From: Oscillatoriales cyanobacterium USR001
GTDB lineage: Bacteria; Cyanobacteriota; Cyanobacteriia; Cyanobacteriales; Microcoleaceae
Length of the DNA stretch: 64,000 nucleotides
Assembly (NCBI GenBank): GCA_001698425.1
Contig: MBRE01000078.1
Location: 56,336 to 120,335, forward strand
Direction: 5' to 3'
Made by a program: the position numbers and the translations under genes. Under the pieces are notes generated by a model. That model saw only the letters and a program-made list of their open reading frames with translations, made no database searches and was not told the origin of the DNA. Shown in pieces: positions 18,328-27,427 of this stretch; position 1 is the stretch's first letter; every line of letters starts with the position of its first letter.

Positions 18328-19344
18328 TCAAGTGGTAATATTAATCCAAGGATCTTCAACGATCGCGATCGCACCTCCGGGAAAGGGATCGGTTTGCGAT
18401 TTATTCGGGGCAGTAATTAATTCTCGGATTTTTTCAATGTGGGTAAAATTGGGAGCAACAGGCAAGATTTCCTGTAATAATTGCCTGATCGCTCTTCTTT
18501 GTAATGCTGCATGAGTTCCCTGTAAAACACGGCGGTTAATGCGATATTTTTCCTTTGAAACATGGCTAAAAGATGCTTGCAATCGCAATTGGGTAGCGGC
18601 AATTTCTAGGTAGTCTGCATCGGCGCGGAGGAGTTCTGCGGTTTGTGCTAGAGCTTGCTCTGCTTGGGGGTTGAAGTGAGTTTGCAAGTATGGTAATAAT
18701 TCATTACGGATGCGGTTGCGGGCGTAGTGTAAGTCTTGATTAGTCGAATCTTCCCAAATTGGGAGGTTTTGCTCTTGACAAAATGTACCTGTTTGTGTTC
18801 TGGTAATTTCTAACATGGGGCGCACCAATAAAAGATGAGGGGTTGTCTCCCGATTTTCGATTAATGGGCGTTGCCAAGTGAGGGCAGAAAGGCCTTCAGC
18901 GCCGCTACCGCGAATGAGATTGTAGAGGAGAGTTTCTGCGCGATCGCTTTTAGTATGACCTGTAACAATATAAGGATAATGGTGGGCGATCGCTACTTCC
19001 GCAATAGATTCATAGCGCCATTGTCGCGCGATCGCCTCAGTTTTGGGTATTTCTTGGGCGATTTGACGATAGAATGGAACTTGCCAGTTTGTAGCTAATT
19101 CTGCCACGCGATCGGCATTCTCTTTCGAGTCATTACGCCAGCGATGATCGCAATGTACAATTGCCAAATCCCAACCCCATTTAGGTTGTAAATCTAACAG
19201 TAACTTAATTAAACATAGAGAGTCTTGACCACCAGACACCGCCACTAATATCCGTTGATTTTTTGGTAACAATTGGCGATGTAATAGTAATTTGTGTAGT
19301 TGAGCGTGGAGATTAGTCCATATAGAAAAAAAATGATCGCACAA
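18328..19344 (-). CDS. tilS: tRNA(Ile)-lysidine synthetase TilS
   Basis: TilS modifies C34 of tRNA-Ile(CAU) to lysidine so that it reads AUA. The PP-loop SGGQDS is at residues 37-42, followed by VHCDHRWR, YIVTGHTKSDRAET and ARNRIRNELLPYL, all characteristic. There is no internal ATG before the PP-loop; the TTG at 19344 with GAGG about 9 bp upstream is the likely start. The 338-residue protein lacks a long C-terminal substrate domain, typical of shorter TilS forms. It begins 3 bp after the upstream coiled-coil gene, so the two form an operon. Confidence 0.93.
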   Translation of the reverse strand: MCDHFFSIWTNLHAQLHKLLLHRQLLPKNQRILVAVSGGQDSLCLIKLLLDLQPKWGWDLAIVHCDHRWRNDSKENADRVAELATNWQVPFYRQIAQEIPKTEAIARQWRYESIAEVAIAHHYPYIVTGHTKSDRAETLLYNLIRGSGAEGLSALTWQRPLIENRETTPHLLLVRPMLEITRTQTGTFCQEQNLPIWEDSTNQDLHYARNRIRNELLPYLQTHFNPQAEQALAQTAELLRADADYLEIAATQLRLQASFSHVSKEKYRINRRVLQGTHAALQRRAIRQLLQEILPVAPNFTHIEKIRELITAPNKSQTDPFPGGAIAIVEDPWINITT

Positions 19345-19347
19345 ATT

Positions 19348-19755
19348 TTATTCCTCAGAATTATTTTGCTGATTTTGCTGATTTAATAGAAGATCGAGCA
19401 TCCGTATTGTTTCCCTTCTCAAACCGTCAATATTAGTTTGTTGTTGAGCAATTGTTCTGAAGGTTTGTTCTCTTTCTTCTCTGGCTTCTGCGGCTGTATT
19501 TGCTAAGGCTTGAATAACACGAGCATTGCTCTCGGTAAGCGCAGCTATCTCTTTAATCCGCTGAGAATTATTTTCTGCGATCGCAGCTATCTCTTTAATC
19601 CGCTGAGAATTATTTTCTGCGATCGCAGCTATCTCTTTAATCCGCTCGCCAGTTTGTTTTAGTTGCTCGCCAGTTTCTTTTAATCCCTCGCTAGTTTCTT
19701 TTAGTCCCTCGGCAAGTTTATCTAATTTATCATCATCCCAACGTTCTGTTGCCAT
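19348..19755 (-). CDS. Coiled-coil hypothetical protein with 14-residue repeats
   Basis: The 135-residue product is almost entirely predicted coiled coil. It has tandem repeats of RIKEIAAIAENNSQ (two near-identical copies and a third degenerate one), also near-identical in DNA as 42-bp units around 19540-19640, preceded by KETSEGLKETGEQLKQTGE heptad-like repeats. Such small repeat-bearing coiled coils are common in filamentous cyanobacteria and have no known function. It is directly upstream of tilS. Confidence 0.6.
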   Translation of the reverse strand: MATERWDDDKLDKLAEGLKETSEGLKETGEQLKQTGERIKEIAAIAENNSQRIKEIAAIAENNSQRIKEIAALTESNARVIQALANTAAEAREEREQTFRTIAQQQTNIDGLRRETIRMLDLLLNQQNQQNNSEE

Positions 19756-19962
19756 AAGATTTTTGATTTTTTCTACTCTGTTTTTCTATTATGTCATTAA
19801 ATGCGATCGCCTGTCTCTTTAAATAGACAAGGGGCGGGTTCGCCCAAATATTTTGATAATCACAAATTATATGAACCCGCCCAGTCATATAATTATAATG
19901 CAGCCGGAATTGACATTAAACCGCCACTCGATCGTGAGATCGCAATTACCAATATCAATAAT
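19756..19962. repeat. Intergenic palindrome around 19834-19890
   Basis: The gap contains GGGGCGGGTTC (from about 19832) with its complement GAACCCGCCC near 19873-19882, enclosing about 35 bp. No gene is visible. The same GGGCGGGTT ends occur in the 15.3-kb element. Confidence 0.5.
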
Positions 19963-20397
19963 TTAGCTCCACATTCCCACACTATTAGGGTTGCCATCTG
20001 GATACATAGATGGAGGTAAATTATTGTAAACTGGGACAGAAACATCAACAGGTGGAACCTCATATCCCTGACCGTTACCGGTATCTAAAGAACCATTATT
20101 TTCTGCTCCTGGAACAGTTTCTTCGCTATCCTCTAAATTGTCAGATTGCTCTTCTATTTCTGATGCTTCTGGGATAAACTCCAAACGCAGCTTAACTTTG
20201 CCTTTTCTCCATTGTTTCCCAGGGCTTAAAAGTTCGCAATCTATTCCGGCAATTAACAATTCCCGATCGGATATTTTTGATTGCACTATAGTCATAAATT
20301 CACTAACTTTGAAGGTGGATTGAAACATCAAAGATGTAGCGTTGGCAGATAGAACATCATCGTTATTGAGCAAATTAGCTGTATTGTTCATTTTCAT
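19963..20397 (-). CDS. KGK domain protein
   Basis: The sequence QWRKGKVKLRLEFIPE (about residues 61-76) carries the WxKGK signature of the KGK domain, a small family found mainly in cyanobacteria with no established function. The N-terminal part (NNDDVLSANATSLMFQSTFKVSEFM) also fits KGK proteins. The C-terminal half is acidic and then Pro/Gly/Asn-rich, probably disordered. 144 residues. Start could be either of two close ATG codons (20397 or 20391). Confidence 0.7.
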   Translation of the reverse strand: MKMNNTANLLNNDDVLSANATSLMFQSTFKVSEFMTIVQSKISDRELLIAGIDCELLSPGKQWRKGKVKLRLEFIPEASEIEEQSDNLEDSEETVPGAENNGSLDTGNGQGYEVPPVDVSVPVYNNLPPSMYPDGNPNSVGMWS

Positions 20398-20480
20398 TGT
20401 CCTTGGTAATGTTTCAAGTATTGACTTGGAGAATTGAAAAAACGTTCTAGCGGGTTTGAAAGATGCGGGTGTAAATCTTA

Positions 20481-21542
20481 TTAGAAAAACCAGCCGTAGG
20501 AATGTAGCCCTTTTCCTAATAGATTAACTCCTAAATAGCAGATCCAAACTACTAAAAACCCAGTCGTAGCTAAAATTGCGGGTTTTCTTCCTTGCCATCC
20601 GCGAGTGATGCGGGCGTGGAGATAAGCTGCAAATACTAGCCATGTAATTAAAGCCCAGGTTTCTTTTGGGTCCCAACTCCAGTAGGAGCCCCAAGCTTCG
20701 TTTGCCCAGACTGCGCCGGCGATGATGCCAATGGTGAGGAGGGGAAATCCTAAACCAATGATCCGATAGCTGATGTTATCAAGGGTTTGGGCGATGTTCA
20801 AGCGTTGGGGGGAAAGTAATTCGGTTTGAGAAATTGCTGTTTGGGTGTTGGGTAATTCTAGTACGGCAGTGTTGCTGTTGCCATTGTTGCTGGAGATGGT
20901 AGCAGTTGCGGGGGAATTAAAGGCTATTTCTGGGGTTTGAATTGTGCTGTTTTTGGGGCGTTGGAGGCGGTAGTTGCCGTTACGGGTGCTGTCTGTGCCG
21001 AAGGAGCTACCTGTAAGGATGATGTTTTGACCGCGAGTGACGATGAGGAAGGCGATCGCGAGGAGCGAACCTACCATGAGTGCTGCATAACTGAGCATCA
21101 TTACGCTGACGTGCATCATCAACCAATTAGATTTGAGGGCGGGAACCAGGGGTTCGGCTGATTGCATGGTTTCGGGTAAAGTTAGGGCTGCAAAGGCTGT
21201 AATGCTCATTGCGACGGGTGATGTGGCGACTCCCACTAGGCGCGATCGACTCATATTTTCGGCTAGTAGATGGATGACTGTGATACCCCAAGCCAGGAAA
21301 AATAGGGATTCATAAAGGTTGCTGAGGGGAAAGTAACCGGCTTCTAGCCAGCGAGCTCCTAGTAAGGCGGCGATGCAGAGGTTCGCGATCGCCATCCCAG
21401 CAGTACCTAATGCTGAGAGATAGGGAATGCCAGGAAATGCTGCACCACCCCAGTAAATCAACATTGTGGCGAAGAGAACAGCAAATGAGATATTATCCAG
21501 CGAGTTCTGGAGTGCTATTAGATCCATAAAGTTTTTTCTCAA
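20481..21542 (-). CDS. ccsA: Cytochrome c biogenesis protein CcsA (system II)
   Basis: CcsA is the multi-spanning membrane protein that, with Ccs1, delivers and attaches haem to apocytochromes c on the p-side of the thylakoid or plasma membrane. The tryptophan-rich WWD motif [13 protein letters not shown] is present near the C-terminus, followed by a His-containing segment (HARITRGW) and the final helix. The 353-residue protein has about eight hydrophobic helices and a soluble insert at about 170-230. The real start may be the MDLIALQN methionine five codons in. Some databases name this cyanobacterial gene CcsB. Confidence 0.9.
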   Translation of the reverse strand: MRKNFMDLIALQNSLDNISFAVLFATMLIYWGGAAFPGIPYLSALGTAGMAIANLCIAALLGARWLEAGYFPLSNLYESLFFLAWGITVIHLLAENMSRSRLVGVATSPVAMSITAFAALTLPETMQSAEPLVPALKSNWLMMHVSVMMLSYAALMVGSLLAIAFLIVTRGQNIILTGSSFGTDSTRNGNYRLQRPKNSTIQTPEIAFNSPATATISSNNGNSNTAVLELPNTQTAISQTELLSPQRLNIAQTLDNISYRIIGLGFPLLTIGIIAGAVWANEAWGSYWSWDPKETWALITWLVFAAYLHARITRGWQGRKPAILATTGFLVVWICYLGVNLLGKGLHSYGWFF

Positions 21543-21604
21543 TTCTTAACGTATCTGGATAAGTATATGGCTTAACTAAATCTATCGCAATTATCTAAAA
21601 GCGC

Positions 21605-21647
21605 TATATTTAGTAGGGGCGAATGGCATTCGCCCCTACTAAATATA
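21605..21647. repeat. Perfect 43-bp palindrome, family B
   Basis: 21-bp perfect arms around a single central base, with the core GGGGCGAATG-G-CATTCGCCCC. The same core recurs at 25868-25890 and 37122-37141. It lies between two minus-strand genes and could form a strong hairpin in mRNA. Confidence 0.8.
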
Positions 21648-21668
21648 GAAGCAGTGCGTAAATCCTGT

Positions 21669-23186
21669 CTAAGAAACTAGGAGTTGATAGATGGCGATCG
21701 CTTCGTCTTTTCCTTTGACTTTTACCGATTTATCTACTAATTGTAATTGAAAAATATCGGGTTTCCGCAGGGATTTAACTACGGATTCTGTGACTAATAC
21801 GGCGCAATTATAATGTCTGGTTAAACCTTCAACTCGTGAGGCTAAATTGACGGCATCTCCGATAACTGTGGATTCCATTCTGGAGGTAAATCCTACGGTT
21901 CCCATGACCACTTCTCCGCGATGGATGCCGATGCCAATATCGATTGTGGGTAAGTTGTTGCGCGATCGCCCTTGATTAAATTCGGCCAGACTTTTTCGCA
22001 TAGCGGCGGCGGCTCCTACTGCTCCATCGGTGGCTTCATCGTCAAATAATGCCATAATTGCATCGCCGATATATTTGTCAATAAAACCGCCAGCTTCTTC
22101 GATCGCTAATCCCATACAGGCAAGATAATCATTTAAAAATATAAAGGTTTCCATTGGGGTTAATTGTTCTGACATAGAAGTATAACCTTTGATATCGGCA
22201 AATAAGATGGTAATTTTGCGTTGGGAAGCTACACCAACTTGGATATTTTCAATGCCATCGGAGGCGATCGCGCTTAAAAATTTACTGGGTACAAATCGCT
22301 CAAAAGATGCTACTGTTTTCTCTAATCTGTTAAAGGATTTCTGTAATGCTCCTGACATTTCATTAAAAGATGCTGCTAAGGCACCAATTTCATCGCTAAG
22401 ATTGATCTCGGCTCGATGGCACCAATCCCCTGCGGCAATTTTGGCGGCGCTGGTTTGTAAACGTTGTACGGGTTGGCTTAATTGTCGTGCTAGTAAAAAA
22501 GCCCCCGCTAGGCCAAAACTTAAGGCAAATGCACCGATCGCCAACGCTCTTTTTACGCCTACAATTACTGCACGTTCAATTGGTTTGAGAGAAATACCAA
22601 TGCGAAAATTGCCGATTTTCTCCCCGGAATTATTTTTGATATTAGCCGCAATTTCGAGGATGCGATCGCCTCGGCGAGCTCTAATTGTGCCCTTGGGAAA
22701 TTCAATATCTCGCAGTATAAATGTCTCTACACCAAGGCTGCCGGCATCGGAGAAAATGCCTGCATCTCTCATCGATCTCGCTCCTGCTAATCGGGGCGAT
22801 CGCTTGCTAAATTGCTGCAAAGCTACTTGTGTAACAGCGGCTGGTACTACGTCGGGAACATATTGTTCCTGAAATTCCATAGGGGAGGATGCGACAATTT
22901 GATTTGCTAGGCGATCGTCTGAGACTAAAATGTAGACAAAATCGCTGTTTCCCTTGAGCAATAAATCGAGGTTAAGACGGATGGTACTCCAGTTTTGAAC
23001 TACCAGTTCTTTGGTAGATAAATTAGCCAAGGCTACAGCTAGAAAATTGGCAGAAGCTAACTTTTGTTCCCGATAGCGTTCGCCTTCACTAACAGCAGAA
23101 AACCACACAACTGCACCGACAATTGAAACAATTAACAGTGTGGTTGCTGTCATAATTCTAGTCCGAATAGAGTGAAATATTTTCAT
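21669..23186 (-). CDS. Membrane adenylate cyclase with HAMP domain
   Basis: A 505-residue class III nucleotide cyclase. It has a first TM helix at about 10-32, an extracytoplasmic sensor of about 180 residues, a second TM at about 210-230, a HAMP segment (LSQPVQRLQTSAAKIAAGDW) and the cyclase domain from about 325. Metal Asp residues are seen in LFADIKGYT and IGDAIMALF. Substrate-selecting Lys (DKYIGDA) and Thr (STVIGDAVN) indicate ATP, and the Asn/Arg of VNLASR are present, so it should be catalytically competent as a homodimer. The sensed ligand is unknown. It resembles CyaA/CyaB1-like cyanobacterial cyclases in layout. Confidence 0.9.
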   Translation of the reverse strand: MKIFHSIRTRIMTATTLLIVSIVGAVVWFSAVSEGERYREQKLASANFLAVALANLSTKELVVQNWSTIRLNLDLLLKGNSDFVYILVSDDRLANQIVASSPMEFQEQYVPDVVPAAVTQVALQQFSKRSPRLAGARSMRDAGIFSDAGSLGVETFILRDIEFPKGTIRARRGDRILEIAANIKNNSGEKIGNFRIGISLKPIERAVIVGVKRALAIGAFALSFGLAGAFLLARQLSQPVQRLQTSAAKIAAGDWCHRAEINLSDEIGALAASFNEMSGALQKSFNRLEKTVASFERFVPSKFLSAIASDGIENIQVGVASQRKITILFADIKGYTSMSEQLTPMETFIFLNDYLACMGLAIEEAGGFIDKYIGDAIMALFDDEATDGAVGAAAAMRKSLAEFNQGRSRNNLPTIDIGIGIHRGEVVMGTVGFTSRMESTVIGDAVNLASRVEGLTRHYNCAVLVTESVVKSLRKPDIFQLQLVDKSVKVKGKDEAIAIYQLLVS

Positions 23187-23725
23187 TTTTTAGTAATTAG
23201 TAATCGATAATTGATAACTTTGAACTTACAGAAGAGCGAGATCAGCACATTGCTGAGACGTATCCCGATATGTTACCAGCTTATCAGATGGGAGGAATGG
23301 GAAAGGCGAGTAGAAGCAGCTAATCCCGCTCCTGTTTATATTCTGTGTAATTTTGTCAGCGTGACTTAGGGGCTATTAATCCTGAAACTATTGTGATACA
23401 ATAGTTTCAGGGTTGTTAAGAAAGATGGTGACTAATGATAGCCATAGGCTTGGAGCGGTTGAGGGAGAAGTCAAAATTCCTAAATAGTTTTGCGTCGTTT
23501 CTCCAAACATTGTTAAAATAAGTGATAATATTAATTGGTTCTGCCAATTGAGATTCAACAACTATTTAGTTCAGAGGTCTAAGGACGTTTTGCATAAAAC
23601 TTATGGAGGAATAAGGTGTATAGCAAATCGGTTCACAGAGAAAAGTTGCGATCGCACGCCCTCTAGTTGATCAAAAATCATGTGCAGAGTTTACCAATAG
23701 AGGAGCAGAGATCTGGAGCTAGACT
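23187..23725. other. 539-bp intergenic region with hairpin and a gene fragment
   Basis: Two things are visible. A perfect hairpin with 14-bp arms (CCTGAAACTATTGT, 23381-23394, and its complement 23398-23411) and a 3-nt loop, not followed by T-runs. And a plus-strand fragment at about 23226-23321. The DNA before 23726 has a plausible leader for the cNMP-binding gene but no clear promoter. Confidence 0.45.
23226..23321 (+). pseudogene. Short fragment resembling LTEER-HI-HPD type toxin/nuclease proteins
   Basis: The frame reads LTEERDQHIAETYPDMLPAYQ before degenerating and stopping. That string resembles the N-terminal part of a family of about 100-residue cyanobacterial proteins beginning with LTEER..HI..HPDLLPEY. 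Nothing else of the gene remains. Weak call. Confidence 0.3.
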
Positions 23726-24271
23726 ATGACCGAACGCAGAAAAAAAGCACTTTTCATTTTGGGTGAATTAAACAATGACGACCTAGATTGGATCATCCAA
23801 AAAGCTAAAAAAGAAGTTCTCCAGCCAGGAGTAACTTTGATTTATGAAGGCCGACAAATTGATGCGCTTTATATCGTCTTGAAGGGCAACTTAAGTGTAT
23901 TAATCGATCCTGAAGGGAACAAAGAACTCGCACAGATATCTGGCGGGGAACTTGTTGGAGAAATTTCTTTTATTGATGCCCGCCCCCCTTTAGCAACAGT
24001 TAAAGCGATCGTAGAAACTCATGTTTTAGCGATTCCTCGGCGACAGCTAATTACGAAACTCCAGCAAGATACAGGTTTTGCCTCCCGATTTTATTATGGA
24101 ATTTCCCTCTGTCTTTCAGACAGAATGCGCGGGACTGTTAGACGCTTAGAATACGGCCGAAATATAGACGATACTGATATAGAAGAGGAAGATGTAAATC
24201 CCAATCTCCTACAAAATTTAGCATTAGCTCAAGCTAAATTTAATTGGCTGATGCAAAATGCTAGAGGATAA
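23726..24271 (+). CDS. Cyclic nucleotide-binding domain protein
   Basis: The 181-residue protein is a cNMP-binding domain (about 20-140) followed by an acidic helix. The phosphate-binding cassette reads GELVGEISFIDARPPLATV, with the ribose-contact Glu and phosphate-contact Arg in place, so cAMP or cGMP binding is plausible. There is no HTH DNA-binding domain, unlike Crp, so it is probably an adaptor or regulator of a partner protein. Its location 540 bp from a divergently oriented adenylate cyclase gene is suggestive, and two further cyclases are in the window. Confidence 0.85.
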   Translation: MTERRKKALFILGELNNDDLDWIIQKAKKEVLQPGVTLIYEGRQIDALYIVLKGNLSVLIDPEGNKELAQISGGELVGEISFIDARPPLATVKAIVETHVLAIPRRQLITKLQQDTGFASRFYYGISLCLSDRMRGTVRRLEYGRNIDDTDIEEEDVNPNLLQNLALAQAKFNWLMQNARG

Positions 24272-24395
24272 AGAATTCAAGGCGACTGCATAATTTTGAG
24301 GGGAAATCTACTATTAATTTTTAATTTTTAGGGGCAACTAAAGGGAAATTCTGCCTATACAAATTCTCTTCCCTTTTTCCCCTACCTTCTACTCC

Positions 24396-24929
24396 CTAGT
24401 CTCTAGCTATTAAGATTGAGCTAAGAATTGATAAAAAATCTGTGATGATTGGTTGAAAGTTCTCTGTTGTTAAAATTGGCACATGAACAAAGATACATTT
24501 ACTATTTAACCGCTTACTATAAATATAATTTAATACTGAATAGTATAAAGATTCACAAACGAATTTTCCGGCATCGTGGCTAATTTCAGTAATGGTTAAA
24601 TTTGTTAATAACTCTTCTATTTTAACATTTGTTCTGAGGATTTCTTCCTCAAACATAGCACAAGATTCTAAGCTTAACTTTGACCGGGATTCTGCCATGC
24701 CACAACAGATAATAATATCGGGTTGTAGTTCAATGATTTTGGCAATAACTTGTAACGGTGCTAACTGAAAATCAACAGGTAATTTCCTTAAAAAAATTAG
24801 AGAGTAAGGTGTTAGAGAGTCAGGTAAAGATTTGATTTTGGCAATTTGGGCGAGTAAATCATCGGAAGAGTTAGATTTGTGATGCGGCATCCAAGTATTA
24901 AAGGAAGTGAGTAGAATTTTGGTAGTCAT
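24396..24929 (-). CDS. Pyroglutamyl-peptidase I-like protein (peptidase C15)
   Basis: C15 peptidases remove N-terminal pyroglutamate. The start MTTKILLTSFNTWMPH fits the family N-terminus, and SHDAGKFVCESLYYSVL contains the catalytic Cys with its flanking sequence; IFVHVP holds the catalytic His. CCGMAESR matches the conserved loop. From ATG 24929 the length is 177, somewhat short of the usual 200-215. Divergent from E. coli-type enzymes, so substrate is uncertain. Divergent from hisH with only 70 bp between starts. Confidence 0.72.
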   Translation of the reverse strand: MTTKILLTSFNTWMPHHKSNSSDDLLAQIAKIKSLPDSLTPYSLIFLRKLPVDFQLAPLQVIAKIIELQPDIIICCGMAESRSKLSLESCAMFEEEILRTNVKIEELLTNLTITEISHDAGKFVCESLYYSVLNYIYSKRLNSKCIFVHVPILTTENFQPIITDFLSILSSILIARD

Positions 24930-24999
24930 AATTGGGATACTCCCGACTGTTTTATGCAATAATGGTTATAGCTTCATTATAAATAAGGCAAGTAAGTCA

Positions 25000-25635
25000 A
25001 TGTCTGTAATTGCAATAGTAGACTACGACATGGGCAATTTGCACTCAGTGTGCAAAGGTTTGGAGAAGGTGGGCGCAAGGCCTCATGTCACTGATTCGGC
25101 GCAGGAAATCGATCGCGCAGATGCGGTGATTTTACCAGGTGTGGGCTCCTTCGATCCAGCGGTGCAACATTTGCGATCGCGTAATTTAGTCGAACCAATT
25201 AAAACCGCGATCGCATCTGGCAAACCATTTTTAGGCATTTGCTTGGGTTTACAAATACTGTTTGAAAGTTCAGAAGAAGGTATTGAACCAGGTTTAGGAA
25301 TTATCCCTGGTATTGTCCGCAGATTTCATTCAGAACCAGGATTAACTATTCCCCAAATGGGCTGGAATCAGTTAGAATTTCAACAGCCAAATATTCCCCT
25401 CTGGCAAGGTTTATCGGCTAATCCTTGGGTTTATTTTGTCCATTCTTATTATGTCGATCCGATCGATCCAAAAGTTTGTGCTGCTACTACAACTCATGGT
25501 AGTCAAACTGTGACAGTGGCGATTGCCCAAGACAACTTAATGGCTACACAATTTCACCCAGAAAAATCTTCTACAACTGGCCTACAAATTCTCTCAAATT
25601 TTGTTAGCCAAGTTCGAGAAAAAATTGCTGCGTAA
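25000..25635 (+). CDS. hisH: Imidazole glycerol phosphate synthase subunit HisH
   Basis: HisH is the glutaminase subunit that supplies ammonia to HisF in histidine synthesis. The class I amidotransferase triad is clear: Cys in GICLGLQILFE, and His and Glu in QFHPEKS. IVDYDMGNLHSV is the conserved N-terminus, so ATG 25000 is the start rather than the upstream in-frame codon; AAGG lies about 10 bp before it. 211 residues is normal. hisF is not adjacent, as is common in cyanobacteria. Confidence 0.95.
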   Translation: MSVIAIVDYDMGNLHSVCKGLEKVGARPHVTDSAQEIDRADAVILPGVGSFDPAVQHLRSRNLVEPIKTAIASGKPFLGICLGLQILFESSEEGIEPGLGIIPGIVRRFHSEPGLTIPQMGWNQLEFQQPNIPLWQGLSANPWVYFVHSYYVDPIDPKVCAATTTHGSQTVTVAIAQDNLMATQFHPEKSSTTGLQILSNFVSQVREKIAA

Positions 25636-25679
25636 CAGATACAGCGGTTCCCGCTGTTATGAGGTACACCCACTTATCC

Positions 25680-25861
25680 ATTGGTGTCAACTTAGGCTCA
25701 AACCCTTAGTCCGACAGGGACTAAAGTCCCTGTCTCAAAGCCAAAGTCCTCTTAAGAGGACTAATGAATTTAACAATTTTCTTCAGTCCTCTTCAGAGGA
25801 CTTTAGCTATTAGACAGGGACTTTAGTCCCTGGCGGGATTTCAGCCTAAGTTGACACCAAT
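25680..25861. repeat. MITE-like element with 26-27-bp terminal inverted repeats
   Basis: Ends ATTGGTGTCAACTTAGGCT (25680-) and its exact complement (-25861) extend to about 26 bp with few mismatches. Inside are nested hairpins: AGGGACTAAAGTCCCT, GTCCTCTTAAGAGGAC, GTCCTCTTCAGAGGAC and a second AGGGACTTTAGTCCCT. No coding capacity. Confidence 0.8.
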
Positions 25862-25867
25862 GATTTT

Positions 25868-25890
25868 GGGCGAATGCCATTCGCCCCTAC
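25868..25890. repeat. GGGCGAATGCCATTCGCCC palindrome, family B
   Basis: A perfect palindromic core identical in type to those at 21605-21647 and 37122-37141. It lies between the MITE-like element and the 3' end of a minus-strand gene. Confidence 0.75.
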
Positions 25891-26615
25891 TTATTCTGTA
25901 ATTTTCTTACCTCTTTATGCACGCTTATCCCAATTTCTAGTGCCTCATTTAGCAATCTTCCATATTCACTTGCTTGGTTATTCACATCGAAAGCCATTAA
26001 AGCCGCCAGATTATTTTCAATATTAACAAATAACTCATAGCGGCGACCAATAAACTCTTGATTCTCTCTGAGAATTTTTTCTGTCCTCAAAGCACAAATT
26101 AAACTATCTCTGGTGACATTCAATGCCTTAATTGCATCCTCTCTGTTAATCAAATTTAGAGGTAAATTTCCCACAGCAGTTAACTGGTCAATAATATCTA
26201 CAGCCTTAATTACCTCATTATATTTCTCCACTTCATCGACTAAATTTGCCAAAGCTGCTAAAGGTTTTGCTTTCAAACACATATAAATATTCCAGCCTAA
26301 AGTCAAAGCAATAGACATGACTAAAGTTAATTGTAGAAACTGAAAAAATGCTTGATTATCCGGTGCAGAAGCTGTATTTTTAGTAATTAGCAAAGTAATG
26401 GGAAGTGAAATAATTAGTGCTAAACCAAATATCAAAGCTTCGTTGAAGATAAAAGAGGCAAGTTTTTCGCGTTTACGCCTTTTCTTGCCTATCAAACTCT
26501 CACGAAGTACAGAAATTCGGTATAAATTCCCCATTAATATATCACTAAGAGTTACACCGCTTAACTCTTCTATTTCTGGTTCAGTAATTGTTAATTCCTC
26601 CAAATCTTGCTGCAT
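25887..26615 (-). CDS. Hypothetical membrane protein, two TM helices
   Basis: 242 residues. After an acidic N-terminus and a basic stretch (GKKRRKREK) there are two hydrophobic helices (ALIFGLALIISLPITLLI and LTLVMSIALTLGWNIYMCL), then a soluble helical C-terminal half of about 120 residues. I recognise no named family. It begins 27 bp after the other membrane-protein gene on the same strand, so the two probably form an operon and may act together. Confidence 0.65.
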   Translation of the reverse strand: MQQDLEELTITEPEIEELSGVTLSDILMGNLYRISVLRESLIGKKRRKREKLASFIFNEALIFGLALIISLPITLLITKNTASAPDNQAFFQFLQLTLVMSIALTLGWNIYMCLKAKPLAALANLVDEVEKYNEVIKAVDIIDQLTAVGNLPLNLINREDAIKALNVTRDSLICALRTEKILRENQEFIGRRYELFVNIENNLAALMAFDVNNQASEYGRLLNEALEIGISVHKEVRKLQNK

Positions 26616-26642
26616 AATAGTTTCATATTTCCTGCTGAAAGT

Positions 26643-27323
26643 TTAGCGAAAACCGAAAATTTCAGAGATTGCCTGCACGATATTTAGATAAAAGTTGCTA
26701 TCTCGTCCGCGAAATAACTCAAAAGGCGAACCTGGTGCTCCGAAAAAAGGTCTTAGCGTCCAGGCTAATTGACAACCAACAAAGGCGTAAAGTATGAGCC
26801 AAAATTGCAAAATTTTGGAGCGAATTTCTAGGCCTTCTGGGTCTTCCTTGCCCAGCAATTGCATACCTTGATATAAGAAGTTAATGCCGAGAAAACCTGT
26901 GAGGGAGAAGATGGCGACATTTAACAGTTTAAAAAATTGGTAATCGTAGGTGCTAATTAGAAAAAATAACGAGATTGGGGCAAAGCCTAAGAGTAAAACT
27001 CCAATTAAAGCTACTGCTGTCATTAGTAAGGCTAAATACTGCTCAAAGGAGCGTTTCGAGCCAAACATGACATTAAAGAAGTATAATGTGGGAAAACAAA
27101 TGATGACTGTAACTATGTAAAGTGCTGGCAATTTTACGGCTGACATGATTGATTGTTGCCAGGTATTCGATGCTCCGATGATGGCTCCGTAGATGGCGAA
27201 GAATACGCAACTGGAAATTAAAAGGCCTAAGATTTTTGATGGTAGTCTGATGCCTTGGCGGAGTTCTTCGAGAAATTGCTGGCGTTCTCGCAGTAAATCC
27301 ATTACAATTGAAAAGTATTTCAT
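26643..27323 (-). CDS. Hypothetical polytopic membrane protein
   Basis: 226 residues with a short soluble N-terminus (MDLLRERQQFLEELRQGIRLP) and about five to six hydrophobic helices. Its fold pattern is reminiscent of Yip1-like or related cyanobacterial membrane proteins, but I cannot name a family with confidence. First gene of a probable two-gene operon with the downstream two-TM protein. It is divergent from leuC. Confidence 0.65.
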   Translation of the reverse strand: MKYFSIVMDLLRERQQFLEELRQGIRLPSKILGLLISSCVFFAIYGAIIGASNTWQQSIMSAVKLPALYIVTVIICFPTLYFFNVMFGSKRSFEQYLALLMTAVALIGVLLLGFAPISLFFLISTYDYQFFKLLNVAIFSLTGFLGINFLYQGMQLLGKEDPEGLEIRSKILQFWLILYAFVGCQLAWTLRPFFGAPGSPFELFRGRDSNFYLNIVQAISEIFGFR

Positions 27324-27427
27324 GTTTTCTGTTTTGGTTTTTGTGGGTTTGAGCTTGAATACAGTTATAACTTATAATATCTTTTGTACAATATAGATAA
27401 CCAGTATCAAAAAAGAGCGATCGCGAT

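Noticed and set aside
21669..23186. Guanylate cyclase instead of adenylate cyclase
   Set aside because: The Lys/Thr substrate-selecting pair fits ATP; guanylate cyclases have Glu and Cys/Ser/Gly there.
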